From contig CAVFGN010000034.1 in assembly GCA_963621965.1 (NCBI GenBank), positions 1 through 21,671 on the forward strand: a stretch of 21,671 nucleotides of DNA, read 5' to 3'. Position 1 is the first letter of the stretch. Every line of letters starts with the position of its first letter. Positions 14,415 through 20,861 of this stretch are shown here, piece by piece. The position numbers and the translations under genes are program-made. Under the pieces are notes generated by a model. That model had not been told where the DNA came from. It was given only the letters and a program-made list of their open reading frames with translations, and searched no databases. The stretch is from JAEELC01 sp963621965 (GTDB lineage Bacteria > Bacillota_I > Bacilli_A > Acholeplasmatales > Anaeroplasmataceae).

Positions 14415-15030
14415 TTCTAAATTTTAATAAACCTATATTCGGAATCTCTACCTTTGTATAAAATGCTGGAGATCTCTATAACATCCAATTGTATAAAGAT
14501 GGATTATTCTTAAATTTAGCTATTTTTGTATTTTCCTCCTAAATTAATCTTGGAAGTGGGAAATTAGTGCCTTGTAATTCATTAATATCCTTAACATACT
14601 TTGCTAATTTATCTACATATTCCTATGTCCAAACTGGTTTTTCTCCAGTTAGTTTTGTAGGAACTGTATTTAGCTAAACCATAACTGGCTCTCCATCAAT
14701 TGTAACAAATTTAGCTTTACCCTATTTCGCCCATCTTTTACCTAAAGAAAGAAATAATGGAGCACTATCGTGACTTAATCCATTATTAAAATTTTGTGCA
14801 TCAGCACCTATTCTTGCTACAACTCCATGATCTGCCTCATTAAACATTTTCAATGCTTCTTGAAGACCATTTTCAATTTTCTTTTCAGAAGTACCGTCAT
14901 TCCAATGTAAATGAAGAATATCTTTTAATTTATTCAATTTTACACTTTTAGGAGCATTCTCTAATGTATATACTGCTTTCTAAAAAGCAGGTGCAAAAAT
15001 TCTTTTAGCAATTGTTGCGTATCCGCTCAT
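14353..15030 (-). CDS. Unknown 225-aa protein with six in-frame TAG codons
   Basis: From ATG 15030 the frame continues to TGA at 14353 only if six TAGs are read as amino acids. A standard-code reading gives just a 71-aa internal fragment. The protein begins M-S-G-Y-A-T-I-A-K-R-I-F-A-P-A-F-Q, then K-L-N-K-L-K-D-I-L-H-L-H-W-N-D, and later N-F-P-L-P-R-L-I-Q-E-E-N-T-K-I. It is soluble and basic at the C-terminus. No family recognised. A TATATTTG sequence (15062-15069) lies 31 nt upstream, but no -33 TTTG at proper distance. Confidence 0.75.
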
Positions 15031-15086
15031 ATCAATTTAATTTTAAAAATTATACTTTCTGCAAATATAAGTATTTTTTTTTTGAA

Positions 15087-15374
15087 TTAAATACTCTCAT
15101 ACTCACATTTTAATTCCATATAAAATTGTTTAGCTAAGTCGAGATATTCTGTTAAAAACTGTGAACATTCTTGTTTGGATTCAATATTGCCTTCAAATTC
15201 TATGTTAAGTACTTCCTCACAAAAGCGGACAGCTGATTTTTGCTTGGGAGTGGAGGAACAAGGAATAATTGTCCAATCGTAACGCTGACAGTATTGAAGA
15301 AAGCAAGAAGCTTCCTTGTAAGTAAAGAAGCTTCTTACTAATTTATTTGTATGATCAATAACCATATAATTCAT
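15087..15374 (-). CDS. Hypothetical protein
   Basis: A 95-aa protein with three cysteines in the central part and a helical acidic C-terminus (L-A-K-Q-F-Y-M-E-L-K-C-E-Y). It overlaps the end of the upstream gene by 20 nt if the first ATG is used; a later in-frame ATG at 15365 would reduce the overlap to 11 nt. No family recognised. Confidence 0.62.
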   Translation of the reverse strand: MNYMVIDHTNKLVRSFFTYKEASCFLQYCQRYDWTIIPCSSTPKQKSAVRFCEEVLNIEFEGNIESKQECSQFLTEYLDLAKQFYMELKCEYESI

Positions 15375-15786
15375 ACTCTTTTACTTTTAAACGAGAATCA
15401 TAATAATAGGTATATACAGCTGTAAAGAGTAAATCTTTATATGTAGAAAGAATTATCTCATAACTATTTGAATCTTTATCCATTTCCCAATCAGCTATAG
15501 ATTGTTCTGGAAGTCCTTCTTCTATGATAAATATTTCAGAAGGTTGCATAGTTGCAATTTGAGAAGTTCTAAATATATTATTGGGTTCTAAATCTTTATG
15601 ATAAAATTTATCTGCATATAATCTCTTATGAATATCCATACATTCAGCAAGAGTATCTATATTTTTAATTTTATCTATATAATATTTAGAAATCCTTGTT
15701 ATATTTTTTACATGCTCAAAATCACATCTATTTTCAAAGATTTCTTTTTTATGAAATAATCTATTAAAGAAATTGTTCTGTCTCAT
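15355..15786 (-). CDS. Hypothetical protein
   Basis: A 143-aa protein beginning M-R-Q-N-N-F-F-N-R-L-F-H-K-K-E-I-F, mixed helical with a Tyr-rich C-terminus (T-A-V-Y-T-Y-Y-Y-D). I recognise no family. It starts 6 nt after the TAA of the upstream gene, as part of the operon of small genes running from 16908 to 15087. Confidence 0.65.
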   Translation of the reverse strand: MRQNNFFNRLFHKKEIFENRCDFEHVKNITRISKYYIDKIKNIDTLAECMDIHKRLYADKFYHKDLEPNNIFRTSQIATMQPSEIFIIEEGLPEQSIADWEMDKDSNSYEIILSTYKDLLFTAVYTYYYDSRLKVKEYELYGY

Positions 15787-15792
15787 TTTTTT

Positions 15793-15996
15793 TTAATGAA
15801 TTTTTACTTTAATAATTCTAGTTTTATTGAATGGATTTCTATTAAGTTTCTTTAAGATTTTCTTTTCCAAGTCTTTCTTATAAAAACCTTCTTTTAAAGT
15901 TAGAAATTCCATTTGAACAGTTTGTGATAAACCTGTATCATCTGTAATAGTTACCATCAGTTTAACATCTGAGGTGATAAAAGTTATTTCTTCCAT
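15793..15996 (-). CDS. Hypothetical small protein
   Basis: A 67-aa, beta-rich protein (M-E-E-I-T-F-I-T-S-D-V-K-L-M-V-T-I-T-D-D) with a basic C-terminus. The ATG at 15996 forms a TGATG junction with the preceding membrane peptide gene; an upstream TTG is also open. No family recognised. Confidence 0.62.
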   Translation of the reverse strand: MEEITFITSDVKLMVTITDDTGLSQTVQMEFLTLKEGFYKKDLEKKILKKLNRNPFNKTRIIKVKIH

Positions 15997-16133
15997 CAAT
16001 CATCCTCCTCTTTAGGTGCAACTAACCAACCTAGAAAACATATAAGAACCCATGGAAAGAGTGCAGCTATTCCCATTGGTATAAGTATAATCACAAATAA
16101 TACAAATAGTATATCTTTTAATGATGTATTCAT
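15996..16133 (-). CDS. Small membrane protein (45 aa)
   Basis: A short ORF, M-N-T-S-L-K-D-I-L-F-V-L-F-V-I-I-L-I-P-M, with a hydrophobic stretch over about residues 8-39 (one or two spans) and an acidic tail (K-E-E-D-D). It overlaps the upstream stop by 4 nt (ATGA) and the downstream start by one base. That double coupling makes it likely to be real despite its length. Confidence 0.6.
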   Translation of the reverse strand: MNTSLKDILFVLFVIILIPMGIAALFPWVLICFLGWLVAPKEEDD

Positions 16134-16618
16134 ATCTCTTCTATTGTAATAACTGGTGGAACACTAGGTAACTTTGGAGCTTTAAATGGCTCTAAATAAG
16201 TATAAAAATCAAGTAAGGCATTTTCTTGCATCACTTGTCTTTCTATCCAATAAGTATGTTGAGGATTTCTAGTAGCTTTTCTTCTACCCCAGATAGTTGC
16301 CTTTCTTTCTTGATTGAATACTTTATCATTAATTGTATTACCTTTTTCATCAGTATGACAAACAAGATAAAAATATTGCGGATTAGAAATTTCTATAGGT
16401 GTAGAAGGAGATTTAACATCAATTATTGATGGGTAATAATTCTTATAAAATTCAATAGTACCCTTTACAAGCATTGGACATCTCTGTACTGTAATTACCT
16501 TATGAAGTGCTGCGGCTAAATTTATTGCATAGTCTTCGGGATTTTGTACAGAGATAGTTACATTATAATGAGAATCCTTATCTTTATAGGATATTATATA
16601 ATAATATTGTGTATTCAT
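16130..16618 (-). CDS. Hypothetical protein
   Basis: A 162-aa protein, M-N-T-Q-Y-Y-Y-I-I-S-Y-K-D-K-D-S, mostly beta-type in composition, with a basic R-K-A-T-I-W-G-R-R-K-A-T-R segment (about 105-118) and a Pro-rich end. The basic patch might contact nucleic acid; no family recognised. Both ends overlap neighbours by 4 nt. Confidence 0.68.
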   Translation of the reverse strand: MNTQYYYIISYKDKDSHYNVTISVQNPEDYAINLAAALHKVITVQRCPMLVKGTIEFYKNYYPSIIDVKSPSTPIEISNPQYFYLVCHTDEKGNTINDKVFNQERKATIWGRRKATRNPQHTYWIERQVMQENALLDFYTYLEPFKAPKLPSVPPVITIEEI

Positions 16619-16908
16619 AATTCATATTGTAAATCTGATTCTACTTCTAATTCTACTTCAAGTAATTCTATAAGTTTCTCCATATCCACTTTATTGTAAA
16701 CAGGATCAATTTTAGCATATACTATCAAAATATCATTTGCATAAGGATATAGCTCACATGGGACAATGCGATCTGTATCTATTATACATTTAGGATACGC
16801 ATGAAGTACACGCTCATAGTCTACAATTACACTTCTTCCTTTATAAGAGAAGTGAGCATTTGCAAGAGAGTTATCACTAAAATAACCGTTATTTTCGTAT
16901 GTTTTCAT
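16615..16908 (-). CDS. Hypothetical protein; start fixed by a conserved leader
   Basis: A 97-aa acidic protein starting M-K-T-Y-E-N-N-G-Y-F. An upstream in-frame ATG at 16938 is also open, but I prefer 16908. The shared leader element (16924-16972) ends exactly 16 nt before 16908, as its second copy ends 16 nt before the start at 18020, and the upstream ATG would lie inside that element. No family recognised. Confidence 0.66.
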   Translation of the reverse strand: MKTYENNGYFSDNSLANAHFSYKGRSVIVDYERVLHAYPKCIIDTDRIVPCELYPYANDILIVYAKIDPVYNKVDMEKLIELLEVELEVESDLQYEL

Positions 16909-16923
16909 TTTTTTGTATACGCT

Positions 16924-16972
16924 TAACCTATACAACATTAGGTTTTTAAGTTTGTTTTTTTTTGAGCAGTTT
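16924..16972 (-). promoter_or_regulatory. Shared 5' leader element, copy 1
   Basis: On the minus strand: AAACTGCTC, an A-run, CAAACTTAAA, a variable middle, then TATAGGTTA ending 16 nt before the ATG at 16908. The same modules in the same order precede the gene at 17745-18020. It may be a promoter for phage-modified transcription or a translation leader. Confidence 0.6.
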
Positions 16973-17006
16973 ATACACTTACTCAGGTGTTGAACTTGCT
17001 ATTAAG

Positions 17007-17228
17007 CTAGAATTTAAAAACAACAGTATCCGTGAGTTTTCCATCTACTGATTCAAAATTCACGTTAGCTCCTGCTGCAAATTCAGGCTTAAATACCTCT
17101 ATTGCTCTTGTAAGAGAAATTGGGTACAGTGTTTCTGCATACATAATTGTATCTTTGATAACATTATGATTGTTATCCCAATACAGTACATATGCTACAC
17201 TTGGTGCAAACTCGATGTCGAAATGCAT
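17007..17228 (-). CDS. Hypothetical small protein ending in TAG
   Basis: A 73-aa protein, M-H-F-D-I-E-F-A-P-S-V-A-Y-V-L-Y-W-D, compact and beta-rich. It ends in TAG, followed in frame by only eight codons to TGA, so amber readthrough would add nine residues. In the context of two decoding regimes the TAG could be a true stop early in infection. No family recognised. Confidence 0.65.
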   Translation of the reverse strand: MHFDIEFAPSVAYVLYWDNNHNVIKDTIMYAETLYPISLTRAIEVFKPEFAAGANVNFESVDGKLTDTVVFKF

Positions 17229-17277
17229 AGTTGTATACGATTCACCTTATACTATCGCGAGGTTTTTAATTGTTAAG

Positions 17278-17381
17278 ACTTTCTCCTTTATTGGAGAAAG
17301 TTTCGTCCCATCTCGTCAGTTAACATTTTATAGTCTCTGGGCTGACTTGTAAGCTCACTACCGTTGATTTCGGGTTGAGCT
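17278..17381. promoter_or_regulatory. Structured leader between two small early-type genes
   Basis: Three inverted repeats in about 100 nt: ACTTTCTCC/GGAGAAAGT (17278-17301, 9 bp), GTCAG/CTGAC (17315-17346) and AGCTCA/TGAGCT (17352-17381). It is the 5' leader of the gene at 17007-17228 and overlaps the end of 17380-17601. It could act as an attenuator or terminator; there is no T-run on the minus side. Confidence 0.45.
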
Positions 17382-17601
17382 ATTTTAAAATAATTTCATA
17401 AGGTGTGTTTTCTTCACCTTCAAAGATTCGGAAAGCATAGTTTCCAAGATGTACAACCAGGTAAGTAGTTATATCATCTAGCCACTTTCCATATGTTACC
17501 ATGTATGGAAAGATTTCACGAGGTTTCCCTCCAATTATCACATATACGTGATAATCAGATGGAATCCTAGTACCTTTAACAATTTTTTCAAAATCAGTCA
17601 T
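17380..17601 (-). CDS. Hypothetical small protein ending in TAG
   Basis: A 73-aa protein, M-T-D-F-E-K-I-V-K-G-T-R-I-P-S-D-Y-H-V-Y, with a G-K-P-R-E-I-F-P-Y segment. It resembles the gene at 17007-17228 in length and style, not in clear sequence. It ends in TAG at 17380; readthrough would add 20 residues before TAA, encoded by the structured leader. That makes the TAG the more likely real stop. No family recognised. Confidence 0.65.
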   Translation of the reverse strand: MTDFEKIVKGTRIPSDYHVYVIIGGKPREIFPYMVTYGKWLDDITTYLVVHLGNYAFRIFEGEENTPYEIILK

Positions 17602-17752
17602 TGATATATTTAATTACACCAAATGTCCAAACAATGGTTATAATTGCAAAAAATGCAAATCCTAACCAATTTTTATAATACAGAGTTGCACCTGTTTCTA
17701 AAATACTGCATACCCAAATGGTATACATTAGAAATTTTCCTATCTTATTCAT
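17594..17752 (-). CDS. Small membrane protein (52 aa)
   Basis: M-N-K-I-G-K-F-L-M-Y-T-I-W-V-C-S then a second hydrophobic stretch (W-L-G-F-A-F-F-A-I-I-T-I-V-W-T-F): two likely membrane spans joined by a short loop. It overlaps both neighbours by 8 nt, fitting the compact operon. No family recognised. Confidence 0.6.
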   Translation of the reverse strand: MNKIGKFLMYTIWVCSILETGATLYYKNWLGFAFFAIITIVWTFGVIKYIND

Positions 17753-18020
17753 ATCTCCAAAATTCAGGGGTAAATAATTCAGTTCGTTTTCCCAGATATG
17801 AATAGTCTATTTCCACATTTGGAAGATAGTTATCTGTATCTGTGAGAGCGTCAAAGAATAATTTAATTATATGTTCTGGAATATTTCCTGAAAACATAAT
17901 TGAACATTCTTTTAAAGGGTCAATAAAAACCCTTTCGAAATTATATCCTGAATAAGATATTAACAAGATCGCATCATGCAACTTTGCATTCTTAACTTGT
18001 GCTAAATCTCTAATAATCAT
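17745..18020 (-). CDS. Hypothetical small protein
   Basis: A 91-aa acidic protein, M-I-I-R-D-L-A-Q-V-K-N-A-K-L, ending F-T-P-E-F-W-R-Y-E. It is preceded by the shared leader element at 18036-18079 with the same 16-nt spacing as the gene at 16615-16908. Both genes may thus be expressed by the same mechanism. No family recognised. Confidence 0.66.
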   Translation of the reverse strand: MIIRDLAQVKNAKLHDAILLISYSGYNFERVFIDPLKECSIMFSGNIPEHIIKLFFDALTDTDNYLPNVEIDYSYLGKRTELFTPEFWRYE

Positions 18021-18035
18021 TCTTTTTTATAAGTC

Positions 18036-18079
18036 TAACCTATATGACTCCTGGGCTTTAAGTTTGTTTTGAGCAGTTT
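18036..18079 (-). promoter_or_regulatory. Shared 5' leader element, copy 2
   Basis: AAACTGCTC-AAAA-CAAACTTAAA, a variable GCCCAGGAGTCA segment, then TATAGGTTA on the minus strand, 16 nt before the ATG at 18020. See copy 1 at 16924-16972; the A-run is four bases shorter or more here. Confidence 0.6.
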
Positions 18080-18149
18080 TAGACTATTCTATCTTTTTTT
18101 GTCTTTGTATTCCTATAATCATAAGATAAGAATTTTAAGATAGTATAGT

Positions 18150-18303
18150 GGGTCCGAGAAACGGGACGGAGTTGCCAAAACCCTCTTTGCGCTCGCTCGA
18201 ACCCGTGATTTTTGACTCTATAGCAAGGTCCATCCTTAGATTTCAGGATTTCCTTGCTATAAAGCCAACCGCAAACGCAAATGGTCTTAAGCTTTACCAT
18301 TTG
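18150..18303 (-). ncRNA. GC-rich structured RNA-like segment after the 193-aa gene
   Basis: Three stems: 18150-18158 with 18196-18204 (nine pairs, fully paired only as minus-strand RNA because of one G-U), 18219-18228 with 18252-18261 (perfect TATAGCAAGG/CCTTGCTATA with an inner ATCCT/AGGAT), and 18278-18285 with 18296-18303 (CAAATGGT/ACCATTTG) spanning the stop codon at 18287. A 78-aa open frame crosses the region but its sequence looks non-protein-like and follows the palindromes. A 3'-untranslated or processed RNA is more likely. Confidence 0.5.
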
Positions 18304-18868
18304 TATTTGCGCCATTCTCTACACTCGTGTCATCTGCTTTTTCAGCATTGTTAAAGTGAGAGAGTTCCTCTTCAGATGCACTGCCTACCAAGTCATACTT
18401 GTAGATGTGCGTCTTATATGGGTTTTCTGTAGTTCCAAAAGGAAATACAAAAATAGCCTGGTCCGCAACAACTTTTACCTTTTGACCTGCAAATTGCTGC
18501 ATTGCTTCAGCAATTGAGGCTTTGCTACGATACAATTCTGTAGCAGATCCTGATGTTTGTACAGTTGCTGTTGTAGAGTCTTCCCACATACTCCCGTCTT
18601 CATTAACCTGCACACGTGTTTTGGTGAAATTTGTTGGGTAAAACTTCATGATCAAATATTGATCACCACGTTTTACTAAAACAAAACAATATTGTGCAAA
18701 GTTTTTTGTTCCAGCAATTGCTTGCTTCCAAGCAACGATCTCTTTGTTGAAGATAATTATATCTCCAGCTTGGAATACATTACTGATGGAGCGTACTGCT
18801 CCACTGAATCCTGCCAACATGGTTTCTCCATTTGCACGTGCACGTGCTTCTTCAATTCTCAATTCCAT
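18287..18868 (-). CDS. Unknown 193-aa protein with acidic tail
   Basis: M-E-L-R-I-E-E-A-R-A-R-A-N-G-E-T-M-L-A-G-F begins a mixed alpha/beta domain (to about 165) with F-Q-A-G-D-I-I-I-F-N-K-E-I-V-A-W and Q-F-A-G-Q-K-V-K-V-V-A-D segments, followed by an acidic, low-complexity tail (S-E-E-E-L-S-H...E-K-A-D-D-T-S-V-E-N). The plan resembles ssDNA-binding or chaperone-like phage proteins with acidic tails, but I cannot assign a family. GC content is higher than in its neighbours, which may reflect strong expression or a different origin. It is alone, with long untranslated regions on both sides. Confidence 0.75.
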   Translation of the reverse strand: MELRIEEARARANGETMLAGFSGAVRSISNVFQAGDIIIFNKEIVAWKQAIAGTKNFAQYCFVLVKRGDQYLIMKFYPTNFTKTRVQVNEDGSMWEDSTTATVQTSGSATELYRSKASIAEAMQQFAGQKVKVVADQAIFVFPFGTTENPYKTHIYKYDLVGSASEEELSHFNNAEKADDTSVENGANTNGKA

Positions 18869-19363
18869 AATCTAAAAATTTTTTGATTTTATCTTTTATA
18901 CATTCTCAGTATGTACTTACTGGAGAGATTTATTTTATGACGTTCTCTCATTCGTCCCGTAAGGGTAGGCGTTATACACTTGGCTTGGTTTACTTTTGGC
19001 TATTTGCGAAACATTGGCGAGCTCGAATCGAAAGATTCGCGCGCGCAATAGTATTTTCCTTAATAGTATAGTATTCTATTTTATAATCTATCTTTAAAAG
19101 GGAGATTAAATCAATTAATTTATATTCAGATTTATGAGTTAGTATAGTTTATCTTTAAGAGAGAGTATTATAATTAACCTTTAGAAGAAAGTTTTAAAAA
19201 AGTATTAAAATTATTTTGATATTTAAAATTAAAATATATTTTTCAAAGAAAAGAAAATAAACAAAAGAAAAGAAAGGGAATTGCGTTTTCTGTGGGTAAA
19301 AAATTTTTTAGGTTATCTTTGTCTACGATTTTTAGATTTTTGGCTATTAAAATAAAACTATCC
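18869..19363. other. Non-coding region with a GC-rich hairpin patch in an AT-rich stretch
   Basis: No convincing gene. At 18950-19046 is a GC-rich patch: CCC-GTAA-GGG near 18955-18964 and a strong stem-loop 19017-19046 with 11 of 13 pairs and a GAAA tetraloop (CGAATC-GAAA-GATTCG core). TTGGCTTGGTTT (18980-18991) recurs at 20683-20694. From 19060 the sequence is extremely AT-rich with purine-rich tracts on the plus strand (about 19238-19278) and two imperfect TTATCTTTAA repeats near 19087 and 19151. A 62-aa plus-strand frame at 18883-19071 looks spurious. Confidence 0.5.
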
Positions 19364-19514
19364 TTTTTTTACTTTTAAAAATAAATCAAATAATCGATTA
19401 ATTATGTAATATTTAAATGAAGAAGAAAGGACTAAAGATAAAAGGAAAAGAGCTTAATTGCATTTAAATATTATGTAATTAATCGATTTTTGTTTATTTT
19501 TGAAAGTAAAAAAA
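19364..19514 (+). repeat. Long inverted repeat (arms about 55 nt) with purine-rich loop
   Basis: The left arm 19364-19419 and right arm 19461-19514 are near-perfect complements, with a short unequal stretch in the middle. The three substitutions I find (one T opposite G near 19376; adjacent T opposite G and G opposite T in the ATGT core) are all wobble pairs in plus-strand RNA but mismatches in minus-strand RNA. The 41-nt loop is almost all purine. It could be a long RNA hairpin or a cruciform at a replication origin. Confidence 0.75.
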
Positions 19515-19557
19515 AATCCCCTTATTCCCAATCCGAAGACTGAAAATAAGGGGATTT
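19508..19557 (-). terminator. Strong intrinsic terminator
   Basis: AAATCCCCTTATT (19514-19526) pairs perfectly with AATAAGGGGATTT (19545-19557). On the minus strand the stem is followed by nine T residues. It lies 10 nt downstream of the TAG stop at 19567 and ends the transcript of the two genes 19567-20446. Confidence 0.92.
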
Positions 19558-19566
19558 AATATTGGT

Positions 19567-19827
19567 CTACTCCTGATTATTGAAATAATCAGCGAGTGTC
19601 CAACAATCAATAGAGCAATCCACTCCATAAAAAACTATAGAGTGGATTAAATTTTTCAGCTCCTCTGTTAGAGGAACTTCTACTTCCTCTAACAGAATCT
19701 TTACAATGCCTTCACGATAGGCATCGTAGCTTTCCCACGTGCGGAAAGGTGCGTGGGAAATAGAATCCTTGAGGCGCCACACCTCTTTTTCAATGTGGCG
19801 CAACTTTGTTGAATATGTTATTCTCAT
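19567..19827 (-). CDS. Hypothetical protein ending in TAG before a terminator
   Basis: An 86-aa protein, M-R-I-T-Y-S-T-K-L-R-H-I-E-K-E-V-W-R-L-K, mostly helical. The stop is TAG; readthrough would add 14 residues that are encoded by the terminator hairpin itself, so the TAG is probably the real stop. The coding sequence has several short palindromes (for example around 19675-19690 and 19738-19758). No family recognised. Confidence 0.7.
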   Translation of the reverse strand: MRITYSTKLRHIEKEVWRLKDSISHAPFRTWESYDAYREGIVKILLEEVEVPLTEELKNLIHSIVFYGVDCSIDCWTLADYFNNQE

Positions 19828-19927
19828 ATCTCTTTATTTTTAATATTGACTTCCGCCTAATTTAAACTCTTGGAAGTTAAATAGAGTTAGCACGTTGATG
19901 TCGTACAACGTGCAAAACGCCCCCTCT

Positions 19928-20446
19928 TTATTGCAGGTCGAAGGAGAGGGACTCTCCTATATATTGTGACCCATCACGAGCCACAAACGTTCCTTTGTCC
20001 CTACGTACAAGGATTTTCTTGTCAGCAACGACTTCATCTCTGAAGCCATTGAGGAGGTCTATCGCACCCTCGCCTCTATGAGAGGCAAGGTATTTAACCC
20101 ACAACGGGGTTAGTGTGCCCTGAGGCTCTTGAATAGAGCCGTCGGGCAACATTTTTCCCTTTATAAGGGAAGACGCGAACAAAAACTCGAAGCATGCCCC
20201 GAGTTCTTCATAATTCCCCTTGAGGGTCTCATAGAACTCCTTAGGGGTCTTATCCCCTATCTTCTCCTCACCCTCCTTTGTAAGAAGGGTCGTAAACCAC
20301 CCTGGGCAGGGTCTAGCCCCCTTCTTTGGGGTTCCGTCAGCCCCTGCCAAAGTGGCAGTTGCGCCACCCAGCAGTGCAAATTTAACCCCATTCTGGAACG
20401 GCGACGATGTAATAGCAGTGTTGTTTTCTGAAAAGATAAACTGCAT
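19928..20446 (-). CDS. Unknown 172-aa protein, GC-rich coding sequence
   Basis: M-Q-F-I-F-S-E-N-N-T-A-I-T-S-S-P-F-Q-N-G-V-K-F begins a Gly-rich N-terminal part (L-L-G-G-A-T-A-T-L-A-G-A-D-G) and continues with a helical middle (E-F-Y-E-T-L-K-G-N-Y-E-E-L) and a charged end. No family recognised. Its codon use and GC are clearly above the window average and like those of 18287-18868, suggesting related expression or origin. It is the first minus-strand gene leftward of the divergent control region; its standard-code reading and position suggest early expression. Confidence 0.75.
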   Translation of the reverse strand: MQFIFSENNTAITSSPFQNGVKFALLGGATATLAGADGTPKKGARPCPGWFTTLLTKEGEEKIGDKTPKEFYETLKGNYEELGACFEFLFASSLIKGKMLPDGSIQEPQGTLTPLWVKYLASHRGEGAIDLLNGFRDEVVADKKILVRRDKGTFVARDGSQYIGESLSFDLQ

Positions 20447-20460
20447 AAGGCAACATTAAT

Positions 20461-20724
20461 TTAATAGGGACAACATTATCCCCGAGGTAGGTTCTTTCCT
20501 TACAGAACCCGAAACCGTATCTTGCTTTCTTTGAAAGCAAGCGAAAGTCATCCTGTAGTTTAACGTCCGACAGGCTGCGGGACAGGAAACACCCTTACTG
20601 TTCTTCGGGGTGTACGGTTTGCTAAACCGATTCGAGAATATATTTATAATATTCTCTATGTTATTTTAGACGTTTTACAGTATTGGCTTGGTTTTCCATT
20701 GCGTAGCCCAGGGGGGCTGAACGC
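20461..20724. ncRNA. Highly structured divergent intergenic region with cloverleaf-like junction
   Basis: Hairpin GGTTCT/AGAACC (20490-20509) is followed by AAACCGTA (20512-20519) pairing with TACGGTTT (20613-20620), which encloses three hairpins: CTTGCTTTC/GAAAGCAAG (20521-20541), TCCTGT/ACAGGA (20551-20587) and CACCC/GGGTG (20590-20612). This makes a compact four-way junction like an enlarged tRNA cloverleaf. Downstream are GAGAATAT/ATATTCTC (20634-20656) and GCGTAGCCC/GGGCT-GA-ACGC (20701-20724). CGGTTT could alternatively pair with AAACCG at once. It may be a structured RNA, a leader or an origin. Strand unknown. Confidence 0.6.
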
Positions 20725-20730
20725 AGTGGT

Positions 20731-20823
20731 GTACTCTCATTTATACAATACACCTTAATTTATACAATACACCTTAATTTATACAATACACCTTAATTTA
20801 TACAATATGTACTCTCATTTATA
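20731..20823. repeat. Iteron array: three tandem 19-bp repeats with flanking direct repeats
   Basis: CACCTTAATTTATACAATA occurs three times back to back (20751-20807), preceded by a partial copy (20740-20750). The array is flanked by identical GTACTCTCATTTATA at 20731-20745 and 20809-20823. Its place between divergent transcription units suggests protein-binding sites for replication initiation or early promoter control. Confidence 0.85.
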
Positions 20824-20861
20824 TAATAATTTTCAAACCCTATAGGAGGGGGGGGGATTTT

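Noticed and set aside
14722..14937. 71-aa standard-code ORF
   Set aside because: It is an internal fragment of the amber-containing gene 14353-15030, limited by an internal ATG and a TAG.
8890..15030. Pseudogenes or sequencing errors explaining the TAGs
   Set aside because: All interruptions are TAG, never TAA or TGA, with frames intact across thousands of bases and a recognisable domain continuing through them.
18079..18315. 78-aa minus-strand open frame overlapping the end of the 193-aa gene
   Set aside because: It runs through three strong palindromes and its residue pattern follows them; a structured RNA explains it better.
18883..19071. 62-aa plus-strand open frame
   Set aside because: It is coded by the hairpin-rich patch, has no ribosome-binding context, and opposes the neighbours.
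19364..19514. CRISPR array or transposon ends
   Set aside because: A single inverted repeat pair with a 41-nt loop, no transposase, no target duplication and no spaced direct repeats.
20129..20431. 100-aa plus-strand frame
   Set aside because: Opposite the 172-aa gene; its Pro/Leu-rich sequence looks like an antisense reading of a GC-rich gene.
20731..20823. CRISPR array
   Set aside because: The 19-bp units abut without spacers, so these are iterons or tandem repeats.
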